Positions 35,151 to 47,300 of a DNA stretch of 64,000 nucleotides are shown here, in pieces. Position numbers and translations under genes: made by a program. Below the pieces are notes generated by a model. It was given only the letters and a program-made list of their open reading frames with translations, had not been told where the DNA came from and did no database searches. Numbering within the stretch: position 1 is the stretch's first letter; each line of letters opens with the position of its first letter. The stretch is taken from the NCBI RefSeq assembly GCF_037975245.1, contig NC_092568.1, positions 32,956,501-33,020,500 on the forward strand. Direction: 5' to 3'. Source of the DNA: Apostichopus japonicus (Eukaryota > Echinodermata > Holothuroidea > Aspidochirotida > Stichopodidae).

Positions 35151-35990
35151 CAGTGGAATTTACGGACAGAGGCGATTGAAGAGATTAATAAAGTAGGGGG
35201 GTGGGGGAAGGACTGCACTTGGGTTATAAAGCCGACTCGTACGTAGGGGGTTCTATGGGGTCCTCTCCCCCAACTTTTTTTCTTGAGGGCCTCAAATGGT
35301 GCATTCTAAGCCATATCATTTAAGTCAATAAGTAGCTCTAAACACAAGGTTGTGTTAAAAAGTAGTAAAACTCGATCCACTGACTGATGTAGGCAGTGAG
35401 CTGAACCTGTATGGGAGTGATAAGTTGCGAATGAAGTATTTTATAACGGATGGGTGCTGCCGCCGGCGTGATCATTAAAGCCGACTTCCATGTATGGCGT
35501 GTCGGGGGTCCACCTCAGACATTTTTTCAATATTTAAAGTCAAATGGTGCATTCTGAGGCAAAGTTAGCCTAAATAATTAAGGTCTTTGAAAGTAGCTCT
35601 AAACGAAAGATTGTGCCAATAAATTAATTAAAAATTCTCCGAATGATTAAGGTAAGGGCCTGAACATTTATAAAATGGAAGAGGCGATCGAATGAAGGCT
35701 TTTATGACGGTGCATGGGGTGCTCCATGGGCTGACTGAAGCCGTCTTCTATGTATAGGGGGTGGGGGCTGGAGGTTATCACCCAGAAAAATATAAGTGTA
35801 AATAAATTTGGTCTATATATAAGTTGCTCTAAACGCAACTTGGTTTTGCTGATAAATAATTTGTGTGAGGTTGTGAAAACAAGGGGAGGGGCGAGGGAGG
35901 TTAAACCCGTAATAACTGGTCAAATTCCTCCCTGACCGAAAGCAAAAATACCCCCAACTGAATCTTTTCCCCGACTGACGATCGGAGGTG
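35150..35990. repeat. ~255-bp diverged tandem repeat, 3 copies
   Basis: Anchors AAGCCGACTCGTACGTAGGG (35228), AAGCCGACTTCCATGTATGG (35478) and AAGCCGTCTTCTATGTATAG (35739), each followed about 110 bases later by TAGCTCTAAAC or TTGCTCTAAAC. Confidence 0.75.
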
Positions 35991-36220
35991 CATGGGGACG
36001 GACACTTTATGCCCCCCCCCCAATCTTAATTAATTGCGCACGCCACTGACTTAAGTCACCTTATGATCAGTGGTATAGAATTTCGATTAAGAGAAAGAAC
36101 ACTCGACCCTTGCATGGCAGTACGCTATACTTATCGCTTTTTGAGCTTTATGTAGTTTCTTTTTCAACTTTTTTTTGAGTCCTTGAAACTTTAGTTACCT
36201 TTTATGTTATGAACTTACTT

Positions 36221-36407
36221 CTAGGCAAGTCACCCAACGTATAGAACCTGGGAGCGAAACTTAACTTAACTCAACCCAGGCCCCTAGATTGCATCGAGAC
36301 TCTGACCGTGTTATCATGACAATATGTTTGTCAAATGTGTATCCTGAGTCCCACGGAAAGGGAATAGAAACTACACATGATCTTAACCAAAATGCCGAGA
36401 AGCGATC
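36221..36407 (-). mobile_element. U2-headed retroelement-like insertion, ~187 bp
   Basis: The U2-derived head and ~135 bases of unrelated body sit between direct repeats TTATGAACTTACTT (36207-36220) and TTATGAACTTATTT (36408-36421), 13 of 14 identical. That looks like a LINE-type target duplication. The 3' end has no poly-A. Similar ATGAAxTTACT words recur at 36457 and 36554, so the direct repeats may belong to a local tandem repeat instead. Confidence 0.45.
36357..36406 (-). pseudogene. Truncated U2 snRNA-derived sequence (first ~47 nt)
   Basis: On the minus strand it begins ATCGCTTCTCGGCATTTTGG and continues TTAAGATCATGTGTAGTTTC, matching the 5' end of U2 snRNA, including the branch-point recognition region (GTAGTA changed to GTAGTT). 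There are about five substitutions in the first 45 nt, then similarity stops. It lacks stems II-IV and the Sm site, so it cannot be a working U2. Confidence 0.8.
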
Positions 36408-36449
36408 TTATGAACTTATTTACAGTAGTTATGAACGAATTATTCTTTG

Positions 36450-36660
36450 TTAGCAATGAACTTACTTTTATATTTACCCTACATCTGATTGAAAGTAACA
36501 CAAAATGTGGTATTTGAACATACAAGTGGCTACAAACTTGCTCTTACGTAGTTATGAATTTACTAAGTCTTGCTTAGATACTCTACAGCTGATTGATAAC
36601 AACAAATGTGTCACTTTTGAAGGGTGTTCACTTCTCTTGGTGTGTCAACACTATAAGTCA
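36450..36660. repeat. ~100-bp diverged tandem duplication
   Basis: ATGAACTTACTT...CTACATCTGATTGAAAGTAAC (from 36457) recurs as ATGAATTTACTA...CTACAGCTGATTGATAACAAC (from 36554). Confidence 0.55.
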
Positions 36661-36699
36661 TCATCGATTCATGCATGGTACTTGTACCAATTGCAATGT

Positions 36700-39600
36700 A
36701 TATAGTAGCAACATGCTAATATACAAGGTCTCTGATGTCATAAATTTTTAAAGGACTGTCAAAGCGATCGTGGTAAACACAAACGAGATGTTGTTTCATG
36801 TTTTCATTGGCATCCTGCCGCCTCAAGAAACCTGGTAGAGGCAGGTAAGATCACAGAAAATCCTCAACTGCGAGTATCCATGCTGACTCAATATCATATT
36901 CAAATTATATGACAGAATAGGATTTTTCGTTGAAAATGAATCACTTCGAAAAATATTATTCGTAACTACACTGTGCAGTTTAACACTAGGCCGGTAATTA
37001 CACCGGTAACGTTGTGTGTAATTTGTATTCTGCTGTGCTGTTGTTGCTTAGCCTAGGTAATACTAATAGTAACTTAGGCTAGCTTCATCATTTCACATAC
37101 CACGCATTCCGGGGTCACTAGCAAAGTGACTCACGTAAAAAATTTCCTGAAGTTGATACAGTGTACTTGACCTGGATTTACTCACTAACAGTTAGGCCTA
37201 AGCCTACTAATTAGTTGAACACAGATTTTCATTTTGTCATTATAGGCTAGGCCTACACCTATTTAAGTTAGACTAGGCCTTTACTAGTACTTGTTCCTTA
37301 CTTGAAAATTGGAACTACATAGGATAAGTGGCCATATTTTTTGCAGGAAATCCAGGGACATGATATCGATGTCCCCCCCCCATTGTTGGCATTAAGGGTC
37401 AGTACCAACACTACATTTAATTGGAGGGTTAGCAATTTGAGAATCTCTGAGTGTTCTATATTCAAGCCTAATAGCCTAAATGGTCAAGTTTTATCACACC
37501 ACAGCCAGAAACAATGGTAACAGGAAGTATTATTCATCCATTAGTATAACATGATGCCTTTCATGTGAATTATAGGCTATGACACTATTCAGGGATCTGG
37601 GTTTCCTTTATCTTTGAGCCACAAAATTACACACAAACTTCACACTTGTGGTTGTAAATCACTAATAAGGTTTAAGTTGTTTCTACAAACAATAGTCAAA
37701 ACAGATACAGTTGAAATTATTCAGGGCCTTTTAACAAATATGGATATATTTGTTGCACAATGCATAAATTCCAGGGACACTTTTAATGTGAGGATTGCCA
37801 GCACAGTCCTTACAGTACATTGACTTGGAGTTCAAGAGCAGTATACTGTAAGAACTATGATTTATTGTCATTCACACACGCTATGATTTATAATGCGCTC
37901 TGTAACAATGCTAACATCATCATAAAGTGGAACAGGTCTCCGATGCTGAAACTTGTTTTAGGACCCCGTTGCTAGAGGGCTTAAATGAGTCAAACTCCGG
38001 AAGAATAGTTCTGTTCCAGGAACAGCCCAGCCACCAAGGTTTTTTTTAATTTTTTTTTTAGCATAGTTCTCAACCCTGGAGAGTGGTGTTGCCAGGTCTG
38101 GAGCAGCCTCCCAGTATTTAAGTTTCACACCTTGTAGTATTTAAAGCCATTCTGTGTATATTGCTTGTCTTCTTACCCTTACCAACGCCTAAATACTTAA
38201 CAGTCTGTTGTTTGGTTTAAAAATTGTTTTTGCTAACCTGTAGGAGCTCGATCAGGCTGAAACTCTGCAGTGAACATCCTTTTGAAGTTGGTCGAAGAAA
38301 AAAAATTCTTGAAAAGATTTGTACAGACAATTTGGTATACATTGCTTCAGTAAATTCTGCAGTGAAGATTTTATCACCTCTATTTTTCAACCGTCATTAT
38401 CTTTACTTGTGCATGTCGCTTTGTAAAAGGGTTGTTGCTTTATGAGACTTTCCCAATAGTTATATATCTTTTATCTTTCGTAAGTTTTGTTCTCTTTCAC
38501 AAATACGACAATCCATGCCGTCCACCTTCAACACTGCAGTGTTCAGTCAGGATAAGCTGAACCCTTTGCACAAACTGCAAAATATCTCTATCAAATAAGA
38601 TACAATTAGTTTCTCTTTTCTGACGATCTGTTTTCCAACCAAGTTATTGGAAACAAGAGAAGCAACACCACCTCAGTAAAAAGACATCACAAACAGTACT
38701 GAAAGAAATTACATCACCATCAGGGCAGCTATGAAACGCAACTAGGTTTTGAGTGCTGGCCTACGGTATGTTCGTTTACAAGGCTTTACAGTTTAAGCGC
38801 ATTACAACACTGTTACAGAGCTTACAGTAATTTTAGAAAAGAAAGAACAAAAATAGAAGCCATAGCACTATGTAACTGGTTCGGAAATAATTTCTGTGTC
38901 GCTCTCACCAAAATCTGTGATTTTTGATGGGATTCACTTTAAATTACTTGGTTTTTAAATTTGTAAAATAGCTCTTGCTTTGTGTTTGTGATTAAAATAT
39001 CTCAATTTTGTTTCGGCTGCTTAAATGGGAAACGATATCAGGAGCAGAGCCTCTTTTGTGGATTTATGGACTATTGTTGCTGGAATTGTAGATATACCAG
39101 CAATATAACTTGTATGTAGATGGTTTAAGATCACAAGAGAACATTTGTACAGTATGAGCTGCCATAGCAAAGAACCAAAGCCATTGACCCCTAGATGTTA
39201 TAGAGATGTTTTCATCAAATAAGTAGAAAAGGGTTATTTCATGGTTATTATGGCCTGACCAGAGAGACTTTGCAAAAGTCTAAATATGTGTTAAGTAAGT
39301 TGGCCTGACGTTAAATATGATATCATTGAACCTACTTACAGAAGGTACTCCTTGTACATGAATTTAAATAAACAAAACATGTTTTTTGTTAAATAGTTGT
39401 ACTGGGTAGAGTTTTACCTCTCTTTATTCTAAAATGTTAAACTTTCTAACTATGTACTTACTATTGGAATGGTTTTCATTAAATAATCAGCTGTTTAGGT
39501 CTTATTTTACATTCAGCATGAAAATAATAAGAGAAAAGCAAAGGGGAAGTAAAAGATGCCATCACCTTGTAGCCCCTATGATGTCACACATTGACAAAAT

Positions 39601-42600
39601 GTCTGTCCCTTACAGTCTGTGTAGTTTATACCATGGTACACAGTATCTTATTAAATAGAATGACATTTGTCTTAACATTTCAGAGGACTTGTTTCGTAAC
39701 AAACAAGTAAAAGATAATTTATCCTTAATTTTATCCTCAATTTATCCTTAAAGGAGCATTCCATAGATACTTTTAAGCATAATTTGAAGAGCTGACTATC
39801 TTGAAAGCCAGAATAATAACATGAAATTTAAATATAGAAGCAATCAAATTTTCTTTCTTCTTGGACTATAATAACATATCAAGACTAGAATTCTGTCTTA
39901 AAAAATCCTCTCAATAGAGTGAACTAGATCTGCATATTCATCAGCATCTCTCTTTGTGATCTGTCCTTGTGGTAAGCATCTCTCTGTACATTGTGTTAAA
40001 GATAATCATAGGAAGCTATTTGTCTACTCTAGATATGTCCTGTATATACAGAGCTCTGCATCTTGTGTTGGGTTGTAACTTGGTGTCACTGTAGCCAAGC
40101 CATTTAATATTCATAATTTTCATGCATAACATTTACATACCCCTCAGTCTAATTAAGAGATGGAGATCTACAGTATGTGGTTTCAACCAGTGGTCTGCTA
40201 GTCTTCTTCTACAGTATATATATAGCCAGTTATGCACCATAACGGCCAAAACAGCAAATTCTGTGTCCCACTAATTTAATGTACATAATACCTATTTCTC
40301 CCCCCTCAAGTTGCAAATTATCTTTAAAGTGGCCGCCTTCATTTTCATCGTTGCCAATTTTTTTCGTGCAGAGTAAAATAACAGATTGTCCAGGTACGCC
40401 ATCTTTCTGGTATTGGTCAAGAATATAGTATGATACCAACTGTTTATAGCAGATTGGCAGAACTCTACAAAACAAAAAATTGCAGCATTACGAGACATTT
40501 CAGTACCGCTTGTGCACAGTCGCAGCGATGCTAATCTTTTATTATTGTGGGAAAAAACTAAAATGAGTTGAACTTTGGAATATTAAGTACCTTGTCCTCT
40601 CAATAAACTGGATGAAATTTGGAGGCAAGGTGCAAACATATAGAACGACGGTAATTTTGAAGTTGTAAGTAAGTGCTTCGTCTTTAACATTCTTGAATTT
40701 ATTGATGTATTTTTCTGTTTTCCCCAATTTATTCAGTTTTGAATTATAGTTAATCTTGATGAGATTTAATAGTCTCTCAAATGATACTTTCTAACAACAC
40801 AAAGCGCAGGTTTTGACTCGGCTTCCAGAATCACATTTATAACCGATTGTGAAGTACTCCACAAAGACATTGTCAAACAATCACCTATTTTGTAATCCAG
40901 TGACAGGAGGAAATTTACCTCATACTGTACATACTGTCAAAATTAGTGAAAGTGAGATACTGTATTGATATTATTCAAGTTTTCAAAGTATGTTTATTTT
41001 GTACTTTAATTCAGAGACCAGTTATATAATTCATTATGTGCAGGGTGGGAGAAACTCTACAGGTTTTTTTAATTGCAATCATATTAACAAATACCTCTAA
41101 TTGTATTTTGATTTGACTGTTGTTTGCATTTGATGCCACATCTTAACATTTGTAAAATTGTCCTGAAGGTAACAGCTGCATGGGGATCTAAGTAGATTTC
41201 GTCCATTCTGCAATGTAAACAGTATTTATTTTGTGTGTATTTTGTATACAGTATTTAAATTGTTCGTTGACTACGAAAAGGAGAGTGTAGCGTTAGAGCT
41301 GCAATTTTGTAATAGTTGAATAAAGAAAATTTGGAGTGCTTACCATTTAGGTAAATTATGCTTGAGTTCACAAGTGGAAATCATTTTATTCCATCATAAT
41401 GTACACTTGTAACACAAATTTAGTACGTGACAAAAATGCGCAGCCGTTTAATCGCATTCGCAGAAATGACTCTTAACGACTTCTTTGACGGCGGCATTCT
41501 TTCTCTATGAATACATTACACGTCTGGGATTTTATTTCTCCGATATTAAATTCCAACCTATAACGTCTCTCAGGGGCTGATCAAGCTCCCAGCAGTGAAT
41601 CATAAACTGAATGGTTTGAAGAACGTCAAAGCCAAGCACCCTGGCAGGAGGTTGACTTTTAAGCTTTTTGTCGTAAGTCTGTTGCCAGCTCGGTGAAGAA
41701 TGCCATACTGTACATATGGCAGTGCAATGCAGCAGTCTGAGTTACAAGTAGTACTCGTGAGGCCTCTGAAACATGTGACTGCCGAGAAATGCCGAAGCGA
41801 CTCTCTCAAGCATCGAGAGGTTGCAGTGTTTCTGCGGTTGTCATCATCGGTAGATTAGCTCAGTTTGCTGTGGACTCGTCCGTCACAAGACCGGGATTTT
41901 TATAGGATTACTGTACATATATACTGTATACACAGACGCATGCATGCAGAGTGGCACAACTTGGAATATCCCACACAGTGACTCAAATTTTAAATAGCAG
42001 GAGTTCTTCCAGGATACATGACTTTCTAATGTGCAAATCATTTTTTTATTTTCTACCTTTATCTTTCAAGATGACAGACTGTTTGCTTGTGAAGAGTAAG
42101 TTAGTGAATTATGAATTTGCAGTGCTTTTTAAAACTCTCCGTTGATGTAGATATGTGTGTATATATGTGTATATAAGCAGTAGTGCATGTCAAATTAACT
42201 GTTACATAGTTTAAGTTGATATTAGTATTATAATTAAAACAATGGAGTGTTTGTTTTGTTTTGGTTGATTGGTTGGTTGGTTTTGATATATATAGTTTAA
42301 TGTTCATGTGCTATGTATTGTACACATGGTGCAAATATGGCTAAGAATATGGAAAGAAACACAACATTGGAACAACAGGACCTTTCAGTAGTTTATGTAC
42401 AGCAGTATAAATTGCTTCAACTATAGAAATAGAACAGTAGGTTCTTTGGTGCAGCCTGAAATATATTGAAATTTCAAAAATTGTAAACATGTTATCGATT
42501 GTAATTTTCTGGTAAATATAGTTCTAAGGCACAGCAATCAATGTATTAGGATATGCTACTATTTAAAGTGAAACAAATGTAATTACCAATCGTATCATTG

Positions 42601-42780
42601 TATCTGCTAATTTCAGTAGCTTCAATGATACACCAAAAAGCATTCTTTACACAAAATTTATGGTATTAATATTGTGACTTACCAATGCAATACTGTACCA
42701 GAGCCATAACATTGAAGATTTGCATGCAAAATATAAGAATACAATCAATTTCAAAGAAATATATACTATAAGTAAGATTA
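36700..42780. other. Gene-free stretch, nothing recognised
   Basis: No exon I can support. A good donor-like site (GAGGCAG|GTAAGA at 36844) could end an upstream non-coding TTBK exon, but there is no independent support. TACAGTA/TACTGTA words are frequent. Confidence 0.4.
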
Positions 42781-42794
42781 TAAAACACAAGAAA

Positions 42795-42850
42795 GTCACA
42801 AGAGTCACATAGAGTCACAAGAGTCACATAGAGTCACAACAAAGTCACAT
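42795..42850. repeat. GAGTCACA(T/A)A short repeat
   Basis: Repeats of AGAGTCACA, alternating AGAGTCACATAGAGTCACA, just before the 125-bp array. Confidence 0.8.
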
Positions 42851-43515
42851 AGAGTGTAGACTGCATGAGAAGATATATCCACAGTTAGGTAGCATTGTTA
42901 TAATTGTCAGGTGAGAATACTAGTTTCATGTACAACAATACAGACTCCAACTAGGAAAGGAGGCTAAAGATCTTTCAAGGAGGGATAAACTGAATGAGAG
43001 GATAGTATACATTGTTATGTTGTATTGTTATTATTGTCAGGTGAGGATACTAGTTTCATGTACAACAATACAGACTCCAACTAGGAAAGGAGGCTAAAGA
43101 TTTTCAAGGAGGGATAAACTGGATGAGAGGATATATTGTTATGTTGTATTGTTATAATTGTTAGGTGAAGATAATAAGTTTCATGTACAACAATACAGAC
43201 TCAAACTAGGAACAGAGGTTAAGGAGCTCTCAAGAAGGGATAAACTGGATGAGAGGATATACAGTGTCCATTGTTATGTATTACTGTTGTTATTGTCAGG
43301 TGAAGATACTAAGTTTCATCTGCAACAGTAAAGACTGAAACCAGGAAAGCAAGTCTGAAGTAGGGATACACTGGATTAGATATCCATTGGTACTTTAGTA
43401 CTGTAATAATTCTGGGATGATGATACTAAGTTTCATGTACTTTACAATAGTACGACTCAAACCAGGGAAGGTCACGAGGAAGGATAGCCTGGATGACAGG
43501 ATATACCTATTGTAA
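42850..43515. repeat. ~125-bp tandem repeat, 5 copies
   Basis: The anchor TTTCATGTACAACAATACAG (or a variant) recurs at about 42924, 43054, 43179, 43314 and 43430, spacing 117-135. Each copy also carries GGATAAACTGGATGAGAGGA-like and TTATTGTCAGGTGA-like words. Confidence 0.9.
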
Positions 43516-44273
43516 CATATTTTTTAATTGTTGTGGGATACTGCGGTCTTCATATATATATATACCAAAAGCACATTGGCAAAAATCAGTAAAATATAGT
43601 GGTGATTATGGAAAGTTGTTTAAATGACATTAATTTGACTTTATCTACTGAATTCTGTTCACAATATGATGACAATTGATCACACTTATAAAACAGACTT
43701 TATGTTAAGGATGAATAGATAAACCAATAAAAAATAAGATCTGCTATATTTCTTGTTATTAAAATACAGCTGAAGTACCAATAGTCATTGGAGTTTGTTA
43801 GTAGCTTCTATTAATGTATGTACAGTAGAGATACTGTAGTCAGCCCTGATGAGAGGGGGAGGGGGGGGGGAGGTTCAGTCCCTGGGGTCAGTTTGGGTGG
43901 TCAGGAAAATACTTGGCAGTAGGATAAATATGGGATATGAAGAGTCCAAACTGGCTCTTTGTGACACAGTTGTCTCTGACTGTCGTAGGTGCAGAATCTA
44001 CTAAAGATGATTGAAATATTCTGTTGTGGTTACAATACAATTGAGTCTTGTAGCGATGTACAGTAGTATATATGGAAAGTAGAAAGTAAGGGGAGAAGAA
44101 ATTGCGTTGTAACAGGGATTTACAAACTGTATTTCTTTTATAGCTTCAGTTTGCATTGACGTGGGATTGTCAAAGTATCAGAAGCAGGATGTATTTATTC
44201 TCATCCACCAAAGTCACACCAATAACAAAGAAATGAGAGAATGAGTTTAAATGTCCCAAATGAATAATTAAAA

Positions 44274-44276
<3 letters not shown>

Positions 44277-44344
<68 letters not shown>
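44277..44344. repeat. (AT)n microsatellite
   Basis: An uninterrupted AT dinucleotide run of roughly 68 bases. Confidence 0.95.
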
Positions 44345-44345
<1 letters not shown>

Positions 44346-44352
<7 letters not shown>

Positions 44353-47300
44353 TTGGGAGATATCTCAGTTTAAAAATTATGTCTGGGAATCTGAGCCACT
44401 AGGAGGAAGTGTCTGCTTTGTCTTTGTTTATAGTAGGTAGAATGTTAACTGTGTTGACACTGAAACCAATATAATCATTAAGTCATGTTAGGAGGTTCAA
44501 TATTTAGATTCAGCATTTGCAAAACCTCTCTGTTAGAGAATTTTTAAACTAAACATCTGAATAAATAAAAGAAAGAGATCGAAACGATTGAAGCACATGC
44601 GGCGGCCCGCTGATGTCATATTTAGGCTTGAGATATGAGATAGATGATCAAAGTATTACAGATACAGCCATCTTCTTCTAAAGCCAGAAAAAGAAGCAGA
44701 AAATTAGTGTAATTTTCTGTACATTTTATGGCCTGTTTTTGAACGCAAACTGTGGCATCAAAGAAAGGCTTTTGTGACCTTTCATCAGCATCTTTCAAAC
44801 TTTTGACAGGTACAAGGTAAGGCTGTGAATGCATCTCAGAATTTGTCCTAAATGAAAAGCGAACCGTCTTATGTAAACTACAGTGCACTGATTTCCCTAG
44901 ACTCGTGTCACCACATGAATACTCTAGCATACCCATGTGTAAATTAGTAATTGTACGGAGTAGTGTACTCTCTGTCAAAATAGAAGGTAGCATTCAAACT
45001 GATTATCATTTCAACCCCCAGATCCTTCGATGAGTCATAGTAAAAAGTTTCCTCTCAAATTAAGCAAATTTGATACTTCTCTGTTCCATGTTTTGTAAAA
45101 ATAAAATGATGGTAGTTTGGTATTGGATTTGGCTCTACAGCAGCTTAATTTGCATATACAGCGGCAAGCATTTAATTATGTAAAACATGTTGATACCGTA
45201 CAGTGCTCTTTGAAGAACAAAGTCTATTAATATCAGCTTTTAGATTTATAGCTTCTTTTTACTACATCCTTGAGGTATCATGCACAGTTTTTCAAAGGTA
45301 TTGAATTTGTTTAACTGTTGAGCTGTTTTTTTCTCCGTACAATCTCAAGATCCTTATTCTAAATGGGTTGTAAATTACCATCTCCAAATAAAATGTATAA
45401 AGCTGATAACGCAAATTAATTTTGAAGGTTGGATTTATTCCTAGGGCCTACTCTAGAGTGTACTTAAGAACAGTATGATTATTACTGTAGCTAGTACAGT
45501 AGTGAGTAATAATTTCATTTGAGAAGTGACAAGTTGGTGAGTTGCTTTCATAATTTGGTAGAACATCATGTTACTGTATAAGTGGCTTGGGACTTCTAGT
45601 GCAGTATTTATAGAACGTTATAGATCATGTTGAATGTAAAGTACACAGCGGTATCGAATGACTTCGAAAACAGATATCCCACAGAAATTACGAATGTGAC
45701 GTTAAACAAACCGATTCTGAAATGTATTTGAAAATACCTTGTCCTAAATTATACTAATTGGTAAAAGTTCATGTAGATGCAACCTTCTTCTTGAATGACA
45801 TCAGGATAAGTATTGTTAAAAGGATGGGTTGCATTGAGCTGAAGGGAAGAGGGCGGTACCCTTAGAGAGGGTTATAGAGGGCGCAGTGCAAGAATGATAC
45901 CAGTTCGTAGGCTATGGCAGATCGGAGTTTGTAGGTATAGGAGACAGGTCAGTGTTGCCAATCCTAAGATCCATGAATACCCAAACCATTAGAGTGGCAA
46001 ATTGTATGACACTACAGTGATTAAACTTTCAGCTGCTGGTTGATTTGTGCATCTCTATCGCACTGTGAAGTTTGACATGACAGACGAATTGACTGTAATT
46101 TGTCATGTTTTTGTGGATATCTCTTTAAGAAATCATTTTAAAGTTAACTTTCCCATAGTCTTTTATAGAGATCTATGTTTCTCACATTTTGCAATTCATC
46201 ATTTGTTTGAAAAAGCAAAAAAATAGTCAACTGAGTCAACATTTCGGGATATAAAAATTGCCTATGAATGCATAGTTTTAATGTCAATGACTTTCACATG
46301 GTTCATGAAAGATCATGGAATGGTCGGATGCTGTTCTAAATGTGGAAAACCGGACTAGAAGCATTTTGTTGTACCTACTGTATGTGCAACAAGAGTGGCA
46401 CTCGTGACATGCAATCACAAGTTGGCAGTTTTACGGTCAATTTTGTTATGGAATTGTGTATTGTCCAGTAAGACAGTAATTCTTGGGGGTTGTCAGGTGG
46501 TTTGAGGAGAATTGAGGGTCCTTTTTTTATTTTCTATGTGTGATTTTGTCTGAGGAAGAAGCAGTTTATGTACAGTTAAAGAACTCAGTGATATGGTCCA
46601 TTCTACATATTTATTTTCGTGGACAAGCAACTCTGTTGAGTGGAGAAAAGAAGCCTTAAACAGGGATATCATCTTACCATAGTGTAGGTAAGAAAAGCAA
46701 GCTGTATCACTATTAAAGTTAAAACTGATAAAAAAGGATTATAGTAACTATAGTACTGATCAACGTGGACTTCTAACTGTGAAAGACACTTTGATCCATT
46801 TAAACCCCATCATGCATTATTCCATTAGAAACACAAACTGTTGGATCCCTCCCTCTACAAATCATCTTTGGTAGTACTATTGTATAGAGTAAATGATCAC
46901 ATACGGTCTTGACTCTTGACGATGTAGTTTTTCCTCAAAAAGTTTGGCCCATTCGCAGGGATCAAGGGAATGAAATATTCAAGCCAAAATAAAGGTGTTC
47001 CATTCTTAGTTATTGTTTTACTCGAGATCAAAGCATGGGACCGATGAATGCTTACAACTCGCTAGATCTCTGTGAATATTACAGAAAAAAAGTACATCAT
47101 GGTGATTGTATCGTTATTTACTACACAATACAATAGTACCGGGGAAAGATTGTTTACAGTAGATCATCGAGATTTGAATGCATAACTGGGCTCTGACACT
47201 CTTCGCTATGTTTGAGACTCTGCTGCTTTATGCTTTGTCCGTTAAACGGGATGAGTACTGGACCCAGTCTGTCAATTTCATCACGCAACCTCAGTTGAAA

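Noticed and set aside
36770-36844. Possible non-coding TTBK exon ending GAGGCAG|GTAAGA
   Set aside because: A good donor alone, 17 kb from the leader exon, is not enough without transcript data.
41845-41905. tRNA-like A box (TAGATTAGCTCAGTTTG)
   Set aside because: No matching B box (GGTTCGANTCC) or acceptor stem; at most a very decayed SINE head.
44622-44993. 123-codon open frame on the minus strand
   Set aside because: No motif, no repeat-free homology I recognise, and no flanking splice or promoter signal; length is within chance for an AT-rich 64-kb window.
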